This document shows, one piece after another, positions 9,427 through 16,789 of a stretch of 64,000 nt of DNA. Every line of letters starts with the position of its first letter. The first letter of the stretch is position 1. The notes beneath the pieces were generated by a model. That model made no database searches, had not been told where the DNA came from, and saw only the letters and a list, made by a program, of their open reading frames with translations. Source of the DNA: Bacilli bacterium (GTDB lineage: Bacteria; Bacillota_I; Bacilli_A; RF39; UBA660); NCBI GenBank assembly GCA_016295795.1, contig JAEDKN010000003.1:5393-69392 (forward strand). Reading direction: 5' to 3'. The position numbers were made by a program, and so were the translations under genes.

Positions 9427-9813
9427 TTATAATTCATAATCATTTTTATTTTTTAAAACATGTTTAAGCAGTATCATCTCTGTCTTTTCTATAGATTTTT
9501 CATTAAATCTATTTTTGTACTTTTCTATTTGCTCATCAGTTAAAGATCTGTCTTCACCAATATCAGGATTATCTCCAACAATAAAGAAAGTACCAGCAAT
9601 CACATCATCGTTACCTATTTCACGATTCCATTCTAATCCAAGGATTTTTCCTTCTTCATTACAAATTAATAAACTATCTTCATCACCATCAACTCGCGTA
9701 TACTCAATTAAACCGCCTACTAAATTTTGTTTATCTTGTAGTCTGTTAGGAATTACCTTTTCATAAGGAAGCTTATTAGGTTCGACAACCAACACCCTTA
9801 TATTTCTTTGCAA
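9427..9813 (-). CDS. DUF3846-like conserved hypothetical protein
   Basis: The core (RVLVVEPNKLPYEKVIPN, then GLIEYTRV and a NREIGNDDVIAGTFFIVGD stretch) matches the DUF3846 family common on Gram-positive mobile elements. The start is placed at TTG 9813 because AAAGGGGG lies at ribosome-binding distance; an in-frame ATG at 9834 has no such site and would include it. Function unknown. It sits in the DNA-processing gene cluster. Confidence 0.65.
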   Translation of the reverse strand: MQRNIRVLVVEPNKLPYEKVIPNRLQDKQNLVGGLIEYTRVDGDEDSLLICNEEGKILGLEWNREIGNDDVIAGTFFIVGDNPDIGEDRSLTDEQIEKYKNRFNEKSIEKTEMILLKHVLKNKNDYEL

Positions 9814-9853
9814 ATAAGCATCACCCCCTTTCATGTCATATAAAAAAGATGTA

Positions 9854-10267
9854 TTACATTTCTACATCTTTTCCTTCATTCTCATAAATCGCATCGAATC
9901 GATCATCATCAAAATATCTTTCTACTTGAGGGAAATGTAATATTCCATCTAAGTCACCAGTAAAATATTTTTCATCATAATCATCAGTGTTTTCACCTAT
10001 TCGTGCATAACAATATGAATATTCACAATCTCTTAAATGATTTAAACCATTCATTATGGTATCCACTTCTTTAAAATCAGAATATTCATACCACTTAATT
10101 GCATTCCAACCAAAATACATTTAATCTTCATTCCACATATCAACATCTTTTGAATTTAATAAATTATAATCTCGACTATCTTTAGGTAAATTATCTTTTA
10201 CATATTTTTCTAATTCTTTATAACCTTTTTTAGAAGTTACTATTCTTACATCAGATCTATATGACAT
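9854..10267 (-). pseudogene. ICE accessory gene split by an in-frame stop
   Basis: A 48-codon ORF (start 10267, MSYRSDVRIV...) ends with TAA at 10123-10121 and is followed without a gap, in the same frame, by ATG at 10120 and an 88-codon ORF (MYFGWNAIKWYEY...). Together they would make a single 137-residue protein of the kind I associate with small acidic ICE/phage proteins beginning SYRSDVRIV and continuing YFGWN-IKWYE. The simplest reading is a nonsense mutation. Two separate short proteins remain possible, because the second part has its own ATG. Confidence 0.6.
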
Positions 10268-10658
10268 TATCCATCTCTCTATCATCACCTTCATTTAGCC
10301 AATCATAATCAAATATTTCATCAGATATATATTTTTCTCTATTTAAACTTCTTCCGTTTGTTCCTATTAAAGAATAATTAATTTTATTTTCTTCATCTTT
10401 AAAAATATTTATTTTTCCCAAAATATGAACATATTGTCCTACATTCAAAATAGATTCAAATTCTTTAAATTTATTTTCATAAATTTTTATATCAAAAAAG
10501 AGAGCTTCATCTTTTTGCTCTCCGGATTTAGTTTTATATTTATTATTTTGTGCAATAGTAAAATATCTAAATTTATTACCATTACTCATTTCTTTGATTT
10601 CATTTACTTTAGCAATATTACCTACTAACGAAAATGAATTAATAATATCTTTGTTCAT
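10257..10658 (-). CDS. OB-fold SSB-like protein, third copy
   Basis: 133 aa with an SSB-like OB fold (NSFSLVGNIAKV, then RYFTIAQNNKYK, FFDIKIYENK, GQYVHILGKINIF) and an acidic C-terminus (EGDDREMDNVI). Its ATG follows a clear ribosome-binding site (AGGAGG). It overlaps the start of the next ORF by 11 bp. It is more diverged than the ssb gene at 9.0-9.4 kb and lies next to the iterons, so a role in element replication is plausible. Confidence 0.65.
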   Translation of the reverse strand: MNKDIINSFSLVGNIAKVNEIKEMSNGNKFRYFTIAQNNKYKTKSGEQKDEALFFDIKIYENKFKEFESILNVGQYVHILGKINIFKDEENKINYSLIGTNGRSLNREKYISDEIFDYDWLNEGDDREMDNVI

Positions 10659-10794
10659 TCATCCTCCTATAAATAAAATTATTAAATATAAATAAACTGT
10701 TATAAATATAAATAAAATTGTTTCTAATAAATAAAATGCATTTATATTCTTTTTATATCTTCTATTTATATATTCTATTAATATATGTTTGCAC

Positions 10795-10886
10795 GTTTGT
10801 GATATACGGTCTAGCTCATTTGTGATATACAGTCTAGTATATTTGTCATACACCGTATTGCACATTTGTGATATACCGGTTATTTA
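10795..10886. repeat. Four 23-bp tandem iterons, candidate replication origin
   Basis: Copies begin at 10795, 10818, 10841 and 10864, exactly 23 bp apart. Each begins RTTTGTSATAYAC. The third copy is the most diverged and the fourth is cut after the conserved half. The array ends at the stop of the Rep-like gene and is followed by an AT-rich stretch. A period of about two helical turns beside an initiator-like gene is the typical layout of an iteron origin. Confidence 0.7.
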
Positions 10887-11243
10887 TAATACTAAACCAT
10901 TATCATTATCCGATTCTTTTGTATCATTGTTATGATAATCTTCTTCATATTCATATAATAATTCCATATTAACAAATATATATCTACGATCACTATTTGC
11001 TTTTGTTGAATCAAAAGTATAGTAAATATATCCACAATCTCTTAATCTAGCTAAAGCATGACTAACACAACTTTCTGATTCATTATTTATTTCTGCTAAA
11101 TACTTATTACTCGCATAACAGCAATTTCTATCATTATGAGATAAACCGTATATAGTACCAAACAGTGTTTTATCTCCTTTTCTAAGTCTTTGATCTCTAA
11201 AGACCATAGCTGGAATATTAACACAGGTTATAGGTTTTCTCAT
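10884..11243 (-). CDS. Winged-helix replication initiator-like protein
   Basis: 119 aa with an HTH_36/RepA_N-like N-terminal domain: FRDQRLRKGDKTLFGTIYGLS, then CYASNKYLAE and VSHALARLRDCGYI, a winged-helix pattern seen in plasmid and ICE replication initiators and DnaD-like proteins. Ribosome-binding site AAGGGGAT precedes the ATG. Its stop lies at the edge of the 23-bp iteron array, which supports a Rep or regulatory function. It is short for a full RepA_N protein. Confidence 0.65.
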   Translation of the reverse strand: MRKPITCVNIPAMVFRDQRLRKGDKTLFGTIYGLSHNDRNCCYASNKYLAEINNESESCVSHALARLRDCGYIYYTFDSTKANSDRRYIFVNMELLYEYEEDYHNNDTKESDNDNGLVL

Positions 11244-11252
11244 GTTATCCCC

Positions 11253-11876
11253 TTAATAATTAGTTTTACTATTTAAATATCCAATATATACAACTTGTTT
11301 ATCTTTCGTATTCTTTTTGCAAGTAATTAATGTAATTGTATCTTTAGATAAATTTCTTCTTATACTTGCTTTACCAGTCTTTTCTATATCATACATATTG
11401 TTTAATTTATATTCATATTTAATACCGTTATAGTAAAGATATATACTATCTCCTATATTCATTCTATCTAATTTATTGAAATAAGAAATACTACTACTTC
11501 CATTATGAGCTGCTAACATAACGTTCCCTTTTTCTTTATCTGGATAATCTGATTTATCTAACATCATAATGTTTTTAGAAACCGTATTGCTCATATGTCC
11601 TATACCGTAAAATCCTTTTTTAAGGCCTATACGTGGTATTTCTAAAACCATAGTATAAATTATTTCTTTTTCTTCTTTTGTTTCTTGTTCTTGCTCTTTA
11701 ACGGTAATTTCAGGAACATACTCCTCTTCTTTTTCAAAAAATTCTTCAATCTTATTTTCCTCTTTCTGATTCTCTTGTGTTTGAATACCTATATGATAAA
11801 CAGCAATAAAAGCAAAGATTGAAAAAAGGAAAAGACCTATGATCATACATAAGTCTTTAATTTTTCTTTTTTCCAT
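11253..11876 (-). CDS. Sortase paired with the CnaB adhesin
   Basis: 207 aa: N-terminal membrane anchor (residues 9-29), acidic linker, and a sortase fold from about residue 72. The catalytic His lies in AAHNG (H124) and Cys in LITCKKN (C186). The third residue is unclear: the position normally held by Arg is in KDKQVVY. It overlaps the adhesin gene by 20 bp, so the enzyme is probably dedicated to that substrate, anchoring it to peptidoglycan or polymerising it. Confidence 0.85.
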   Translation of the reverse strand: MEKRKIKDLCMIIGLFLFSIFAFIAVYHIGIQTQENQKEENKIEEFFEKEEEYVPEITVKEQEQETKEEKEIIYTMVLEIPRIGLKKGFYGIGHMSNTVSKNIMMLDKSDYPDKEKGNVMLAAHNGSSSISYFNKLDRMNIGDSIYLYYNGIKYEYKLNNMYDIEKTGKASIRRNLSKDTITLITCKKNTKDKQVVYIGYLNSKTNY

Positions 11877-14595
11877 ATATTATTAATCCTAAACCTAGTA
11901 AAGAACAAGCTATTGAAATTGGTATAATTGGTAATTCATTTTTATTTGTATTTGGAACATCAACTTCTACAGGAATTGCTTCATCTTTCATTGTTGATTT
12001 TACAATTATTCCATCTTCTAATATTTCAAAATACATTTTTTCTTCATTTAATAAATATCCTTCTGGAGCCTCTTTTTCCAAAATATAATATTTACCATAT
12101 TCTAATTTTTCAATGATTATTTTTCCATTTTCATCTGTTCTTCCAGAGAATACTAATTCATCATTTTCATTGTATATTTCTATTAAAGTATTTGGTAATG
12201 GTTCATCAGTTGAAAAATCAACTTTAGTAAATTCTAATGAACCAGTAATTTTTTCGTTTGTCATATTTGCTTTAATAACTTCACCATTATCTTTAATTTC
12301 AAAATATACCTTTTCATCACTTAATTTATATCCAGTAGATGCTTCTGTTTCTACTATATAGAATTTTCCAGTAAATAAATCTGTTATTGTTATTTTACCT
12401 TCTTCATTTGTTTCACCAGAATAAATTAATTTATCATCTTCTGTATATATTTTAACTTTAGTATTTGGAATTACTTTTCCAGTAGTTAAGTCTGTTTTAG
12501 TAAATTCTAAATTACCTTTCTTTAAATAATTATCAATTGTAATATTATACTTAATAGCTTCAGTATATTGATCTTTATACTTTAATTCAAATTCATATTT
12601 TTTATTGTCTAAAACATGATTTTCTTCAGTTTCAATTTCTTGTAAATAATATTTACCTAAATATAATTTTGAAATTTTTGCTTTTCCATTTTCATCAGTT
12701 GTAACTTCTTTAATTTTAGTTCCAGCTTTATATATAACTTTACCATTTAATGTTATATCCTCTTTAGCATATAATCCTAATTTAACATTTGAAAGATTTA
12801 TTTTAGAGTATTCATATCCATCATCAGTGAATTTAACTTCTTCACCTTTCTTTTGGATATTAACTTCTCCTTCAACTCTTTTGTTTTCAAATTTAACTTC
12901 AAATAATACACCATATTCGCTATCTTCTATAAATTCAGAATTTTCACCAATTGTAAATTCTACTGATTGTTTATTCCATAAGTATCCATCAATTACTTGA
13001 TCAACTTCTTCTAAATAATAAGTTCCACTATTTAATGGATATGGAGTAATTAATACGCCATTCTTATCTGTTTCAAAAATTTCTAAAGTTTTAGCTTCTG
13101 GATAAGTAATTGTTTGTTTTACTGATTTACCAGTAGCTTTATCTATTATTTTAAATTTAATACCAGCTCTTGGAATCACTTCTTTTGTATCAGCATCTAT
13201 TTTATATACTTTTAATTTAGATGTAATTTCTGCATTTGATAAAACATAATATTTAGTTCCATTCATTTCTGAAACATTTATTTTAAAATCTTTTACTTTA
13301 AAAGTATCTTTAGAAGTAGTTAATTGTTTAACAGTATAATTTCCATATACTAAATTAACCAATAACTTACCGTTTTTATCAGTTGTAGCTTTCTTATATA
13401 ATTCTCCTTTATAATCATAAAAACCAAATTCTACATTTGGCTCTGGAGTCATTATTTTAGATTCATCAGTAGCATATACTTTTGTAATATCAATATCAGT
13501 GTTAATAACTTTTTCTCTTACTACTATTTTATTATCAATATTTTCTAGTGAACTTGTGAATCTATATTTTGTATTATCTAATTGATATCCTTTACTTTGA
13601 GTTATTTCTTGTAAATAGAATTCTCCAAAGTATGGTAATTGACTAATTTTAGCATAGCCATTTTTGTCTGTAGTTCCCTTTAATAATAATGCATCAGTAT
13701 TTGCATCATAAACACCATATACAGCACCTTCTAAAGTTGCTTCACCTTGTGGATTTGAATTGTTGTTATCTTTATCATATTTATTAAATTCAATATCTCC
13801 ACCTTTTGATTTTATATTAACAACAGTTAAAGCAGGATCTACTGCTCCAGATGAAATCATATTTTGTGCTCCACCTGCTGTATAAATTAAATACTCTGTT
13901 GAAGTATATAATTTTTTCTTAAAACTTAATTTAATATCACCAATTTGTTTAGGTGTAATTTTTAATGTATTTCCTTCAATTCTTACATCAGCTCCATTAC
14001 TAGCACTAACTTCAAAATTGTTTAAAACATTATTGTTATCAACAATAGAAATTTCTTCTCCAACTTTGCCAGTAAATGTTTGACCATTAAACGATGGTCT
14101 AGTGTAATGTTGTCTTACTAATCTTTCTATTTCATTTCTTTCACTATCAACATTATAAATAGTTCCACTTGCCCATCTTTGAGATGAATAAGTAACTCTT
14201 GAAGTTCCTACTGTTTCCCATAACATTGCCTGAGTAGCTGCTCTATATTTTAATGATTGATGTCCTGGATATTCATAACCGTAGTATGCAATTAAAAGCA
14301 TTCTTTCTTTTTGTTCATTAGTGAATCCACTAATTGAATTAAAATTACCAGTTTGATAAGTTGTACCTTCTGGAACACCAGGTTCAATACAATATGCAAC
14401 TCTACCATTAAAATCATATAATGTTAGATTCCAACTATGCAAAGTATTATCTAGATTAGTTCTTTGCCAATACCAACCAGAATCTGTCATATTTAAATTA
14501 ACAGAAGCCGCTTGAACTGTTTGAACTCCAGATGCTATACCAAGTGCAGTTAATCCTAAAGCAAGTAAACTAAACAGTTTATTTTTTAGTTTCAT
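11857..14595 (-). CDS. Thioester-domain, multi-CnaB surface adhesin
   Basis: 912 aa with a signal peptide (about residues 1-29). The N-terminal TQXA thioester domain has Cys69 (YCIEPG) and Gln122 (ATQAMLWE), the pair that forms the intramolecular thioester. About six SpaA/CnaB-type repeats follow, each with a [E/T]KTD..TG start and a Y-L.E....GY end. The C-terminus is VPNTNKNELPI, a hydrophobic helix and KKK, which is a sorting signal with Asn instead of the usual Gly in the motif. Surface adhesins on ICEs promote mating contacts. Confidence 0.88.
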   Translation of the reverse strand: MKLKNKLFSLLALGLTALGIASGVQTVQAASVNLNMTDSGWYWQRTNLDNTLHSWNLTLYDFNGRVAYCIEPGVPEGTTYQTGNFNSISGFTNEQKERMLLIAYYGYEYPGHQSLKYRAATQAMLWETVGTSRVTYSSQRWASGTIYNVDSERNEIERLVRQHYTRPSFNGQTFTGKVGEEISIVDNNNVLNNFEVSASNGADVRIEGNTLKITPKQIGDIKLSFKKKLYTSTEYLIYTAGGAQNMISSGAVDPALTVVNIKSKGGDIEFNKYDKDNNNSNPQGEATLEGAVYGVYDANTDALLLKGTTDKNGYAKISQLPYFGEFYLQEITQSKGYQLDNTKYRFTSSLENIDNKIVVREKVINTDIDITKVYATDESKIMTPEPNVEFGFYDYKGELYKKATTDKNGKLLVNLVYGNYTVKQLTTSKDTFKVKDFKINVSEMNGTKYYVLSNAEITSKLKVYKIDADTKEVIPRAGIKFKIIDKATGKSVKQTITYPEAKTLEIFETDKNGVLITPYPLNSGTYYLEEVDQVIDGYLWNKQSVEFTIGENSEFIEDSEYGVLFEVKFENKRVEGEVNIQKKGEEVKFTDDGYEYSKINLSNVKLGLYAKEDITLNGKVIYKAGTKIKEVTTDENGKAKISKLYLGKYYLQEIETEENHVLDNKKYEFELKYKDQYTEAIKYNITIDNYLKKGNLEFTKTDLTTGKVIPNTKVKIYTEDDKLIYSGETNEEGKITITDLFTGKFYIVETEASTGYKLSDEKVYFEIKDNGEVIKANMTNEKITGSLEFTKVDFSTDEPLPNTLIEIYNENDELVFSGRTDENGKIIIEKLEYGKYYILEKEAPEGYLLNEEKMYFEILEDGIIVKSTMKDEAIPVEVDVPNTNKNELPIIPISIACSLLGLGLIIYGKKKN

Positions 14596-14692
14596 TTTTT
14601 TCTTCCTCCCTAGATATATGACTTGATACTCTTAATGAACAATATATAAATAACAACATAAATAAAACAAATAATCCTATAATAATTTTCAT
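14579..14692 (-). CDS. 37-aa single-pass membrane protein
   Basis: A short ORF with a good ribosome-binding site (GGAGG, 5 nt before ATG) encodes one hydrophobic helix (IIIGLFVLFMLLFIYCSL) and a charged tail ending EEEKNETKK. Its 3' end overlaps the start of the adhesin gene by 17 bp, implying coupling. Small membrane proteins of this size are frequent in ICE and phage operons. Function unknown. Confidence 0.6.
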   Translation of the reverse strand: MKIIIGLFVLFMLLFIYCSLRVSSHISREEEKNETKK

Positions 14693-14721
14693 AAAAACCT
14701 CCATTAAAAAAAGAGTTATTT

Positions 14722-15381
14722 CTAACCCTTATATTTGTCACAATTTCCAGAATAGCATTTTAAATATAAATATGCTCCTAAAACTGTTCCATTATCATCT
14801 TGTACTTCCATACACCAACCACCATAAATATCTTCTGGATCTTTTTCCATAATTCTAAAACTATCAGACTCGCATGTATTCAAATTTGAATATTCAATCT
14901 TACCATGATGAAAAGAATAATAATATGAACTTGGACTTGGAACACCAATATACTTTTTAGGTTCTTGTTTAGGTTCCTCCTTAGGTTCTTCTTTTATTAT
15001 TTCTTTCTTTTCTTCTTTTAGAACATTATTAGAACTTGATGTTGGATCAGATTTTATTGTAGTTGATTGGATATTATCTTTCTTGACTTCGGTTTTTATT
15101 TCTTCCTTTTTAGATTCTGTTTTATTATTAGAAATAATTTGTTTAGATTCTTCTTTTTTATCTTCTTTTACTTCATCTACTTTACTGTCTGTTTCTTTTT
15201 TTATAGAATCTTCACTTTCTGAATCATCAACAATTTCTTCTTTATCATTAACTTTACTCTCAATCTGATCAACATTATAAGATTTTTCTTCATTATGTTT
15301 GTTAGTATTTATTATATAAACAATAAAAGTACCTATTACTAAAATTATAGTAATTAATAATATTAAAAATTTCTTTTTCAT
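14722..15381 (-). CDS. Membrane-anchored secreted protein with charged stalk
   Basis: 219 aa: signal-anchor helix (residues 4-26), a long low-complexity Lys/Glu/Asp stalk (about 30-145) and a small C-terminal domain with four Cys (CESDSFRIM, WCMEV, KCYSGNC). Cysteine spacing suggests disulfides outside the membrane. It precedes the adhesin and sortase genes in the operon and is likely extracytoplasmic. The family is not recognised. Confidence 0.65.
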   Translation of the reverse strand: MKKKFLILLITIILVIGTFIVYIINTNKHNEEKSYNVDQIESKVNDKEEIVDDSESEDSIKKETDSKVDEVKEDKKEESKQIISNNKTESKKEEIKTEVKKDNIQSTTIKSDPTSSSNNVLKEEKKEIIKEEPKEEPKQEPKKYIGVPSPSSYYYSFHHGKIEYSNLNTCESDSFRIMEKDPEDIYGGWCMEVQDDNGTVLGAYLYLKCYSGNCDKYKG

Positions 15382-15483
15382 AGCTAATCACCTCTTATTA
15401 GAACTAATGTAGCACAAAAGTTTCTATTGTCAAAATCATCAACTATTTATTTTACAATCATAAAACCACCTCCTTTAATACAA

Positions 15484-15508
15484 TATAAAAAGACCATTTC
15501 TGGTCTTA
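15484..15508 (-). terminator. Terminator after the ArpU-like gene
   Basis: Minus-strand stem AGACCA-GAAA-TGGTCT followed by TTTTATA, starting three bases after the stop codon of the ArpU-like gene. It would reduce transcription into the adhesin/secretion part of the operon unless antiterminated. Confidence 0.75.
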
Positions 15509-15973
15509 TTATTTCAATACATCTATATTAAAGTACATGGCAACTTTTAAAATCGCACTTTTCTTATATCTTTTTAAAGCGCTTCTATCACTATAATGTA
15601 ATTTTTCACATATATCGGCATCTGTTTCATAATTTAAATATCCATTAAAGAATACATATTCTTCCAAAGTAAATCTTTGAAATACTTCTGTAAGTTTTGT
15701 ATAAAACTCAGAAGCTTCAAAATCAACTTTTCTAATAGCTTTATTTCCAACTGGATCACTATTTCTAAAATTGTTCTTATCAAAAACAATATTACCTTTA
15801 TTATCTTGTCCAGGTGGAAGAACTCCAGCAGCTATATATAAGTATTCTTCATACGCATCTCTAACTACTGAATCAACATTCTTTTTAGATGCCTCGTAAT
15901 TTCTTTTTTCAACTAACCCCTTACCCAATACATTATTCTTTAGCAACTCCTCTTGTTTAACCATGATACTCAT
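15509..15973 (-). CDS. ArpU-like / phage-type transcriptional regulator
   Basis: 154 aa, helical, with a C-terminal region-4-like helix-turn-helix (EEYVFFNGYLNYETDADICEKL, then YSDRSALKRYKKSAILKVA). This pattern resembles the ArpU family of phage late regulators and sigma-factor region 4. It is the first full-size gene behind the conjugation promoter and is flanked by terminators, so it is a good candidate for the activator that recognises the 12-bp repeats at 16.3 and 21.95 kb. That link is inference. Confidence 0.6.
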   Translation of the reverse strand: MSIMVKQEELLKNNVLGKGLVEKRNYEASKKNVDSVVRDAYEEYLYIAAGVLPPGQDNKGNIVFDKNNFRNSDPVGNKAIRKVDFEASEFYTKLTEVFQRFTLEEYVFFNGYLNYETDADICEKLHYSDRSALKRYKKSAILKVAMYFNIDVLK

Positions 15974-15991
15974 AAACTATACCCTCCAACG

Positions 15992-16025
15992 AAAAAGAGA
16001 GCAACCGATAGCGATTGACTCTCTC
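15992..16025 (-). terminator. Strong hairpin after the 35-aa ORF
   Basis: On the minus strand GAGAG + CAATCG pairs with CGGTTG + CTCTC around a CTAT loop, followed by TTTTTCG. It starts at the stop codon of the 35-aa ORF and lies just before the ribosome-binding site of the ArpU-like gene. It would insulate that short gene from the rest of the operon. Confidence 0.75.
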
Positions 16026-16131
16026 AACTCTTATTAGATCCAGCTTCCTTAGGGGCAAAAGATGGTAAAGTAACAACAGTATTTACTGTCGAGTTAGTAT
16101 TATAAGATTTGAACTCACTATTCCAACTCAT
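16024..16131 (-). CDS. 35-aa peptide at the head of the ICE operon
   Basis: ATG at 16131 with AGGAG upstream; the product begins MSWNSEFKSYNTNS and ends FAPKEAGSNKS. It has no hydrophobic segment. A minus-strand promoter (TTGATT-16-TATAAT, 16208-16181) and a terminator immediately after the stop make it a nearly self-contained gene. It could be a small regulatory protein or a peptide signal; no family is recognised. Confidence 0.5.
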   Translation of the reverse strand: MSWNSEFKSYNTNSTVNTVVTLPSFAPKEAGSNKS

Positions 16132-16180
16132 TAACATCAGCTCCTAATTTTGCGGATATTATTCACAAATATTGACTTAT

Positions 16181-16208
16181 ATTATATTCTTATAAATAAA
16201 AAAATCAA
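16181..16208 (-). promoter_or_regulatory. Promoter for the 35-aa ORF
   Basis: TTGATT (16208-16203), 16-nt spacer, TATAAT (16186-16181), reading toward the 35-aa ORF. It lies downstream of the activator-type conjugation promoter, giving the leader two start points. Confidence 0.6.
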
Positions 16209-16212
16209 TATA

Positions 16213-16256
16213 AAAATCGAAATAATCATCATTTCTTTGACTTTTATCTCGATTTT
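16213..16256 (-). terminator. Leader hairpin just after the conjugation promoter
   Basis: The arms AAAATCGA (16256-16249) and TCGATTTT (16220-16213) pair on the minus strand, and TATA follows the U-rich 3' arm. The hairpin begins within a few bases of the predicted start site for the promoter at 16262-16289. It could act as a leader terminator or a stabilising 5' hairpin. The U-tract is short, so the call is tentative. Confidence 0.4.
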
Positions 16257-16261
16257 ACTAT

Positions 16262-16348
16262 ATTTTATCATTTCTGCAGTATTATACAAGGTTCACTTTT
16301 GAGTAATAGCATGTGTACTAAAATGGGTACATAAATGAGTACTACTGA
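16262..16348 (-). promoter_or_regulatory. Activator-type conjugation promoter with 12-bp repeats
   Basis: Reading leftwards: -35 TTGTAT (16289-16284), 16-nt spacer, extended -10 TGATAAAAT (-10 at 16267-16262). Directly upstream are five consecutive ~12-bp units (16348-16290), each centred on GTAC or a variant; three intact GTACs lie at 16315, 16327 and 16339. The same arrangement precedes xis-int at 21.95 kb. It should drive the minus-strand conjugation operon. Confidence 0.75.
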
Positions 16349-16350
16349 AT

Positions 16351-16382
16351 TAAAAAAGATAGATAATTACTTGTTATCTATC
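16351..16382 (-). terminator. Terminator of the restriction-modification transcript
   Basis: Minus-strand stem GATAGATAA / TTATCTATC (16382-16374 with 16366-16358) followed by TTTTTTA. The stem overlaps the stop codon of the 105-aa gene. It would stop R-M transcripts before they reach the conjugation promoter. Confidence 0.8.
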
Positions 16383-16684
16383 ATTTCTACTAATGAATCA
16401 AATTCTTTGTTTTCGATATAATTTGATAATTTTTCAAAATATTCAATTGAACTTTTTTCATCATCAAATACTTTAGTTCCTACATTTGAAATAATCTTGT
16501 CTTTTGTTTTACCAGCAAACATATATACTTCATATTTATTTAAATCTAATACATAATTAACAATACATCCTATATCATATTCATTAATAGGATTATATAC
16601 TCTAATTACTTTTTTCTCTAATGTAGAATCTGTTAGTTCTCGTGAAGCGGATTCTATGATGTTAATAAATTCATATATATTCAT
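16367..16684 (-). CDS. Unknown 105-aa protein downstream of the R-M genes
   Basis: A soluble alpha/beta protein with no recognisable motif (starts MNIYEFINIIESASREL, ends SLVEMIDNK). It is the last gene before a strong terminator and 105 bp downstream of the restriction helicase. It may belong to the R-M module as an accessory or control protein, or may be an independent ICE cargo gene. Family not recognised. Confidence 0.55.
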   Translation of the reverse strand: MNIYEFINIIESASRELTDSTLEKKVIRVYNPINEYDIGCIVNYVLDLNKYEVYMFAGKTKDKIISNVGTKVFDDEKSSIEYFEKLSNYIENKEFDSLVEMIDNK

Positions 16685-16789
16685 AGTAGCTGTTCACCTC
16701 TGTTATATATATTATACATTGCATGTGCTATTTAATATACATTTATTTTATTTTTTTATCAATATATAAAAGAAAAAAGTAGAAAATAT

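Noticed and set aside
10659..10865. 68-aa ORF overlapping the iterons on the minus strand
   Set aside because: Its first half translates the 23-bp repeats, it has no ribosome-binding site, and the end is AT-rich hydrophobic sequence; the iterons explain it better.
16313..16336. Integrase core site in the GTAC repeats
   Set aside because: The repeats are strictly coupled to promoters with identical spacing at two places, which fits regulatory binding better than recombination.
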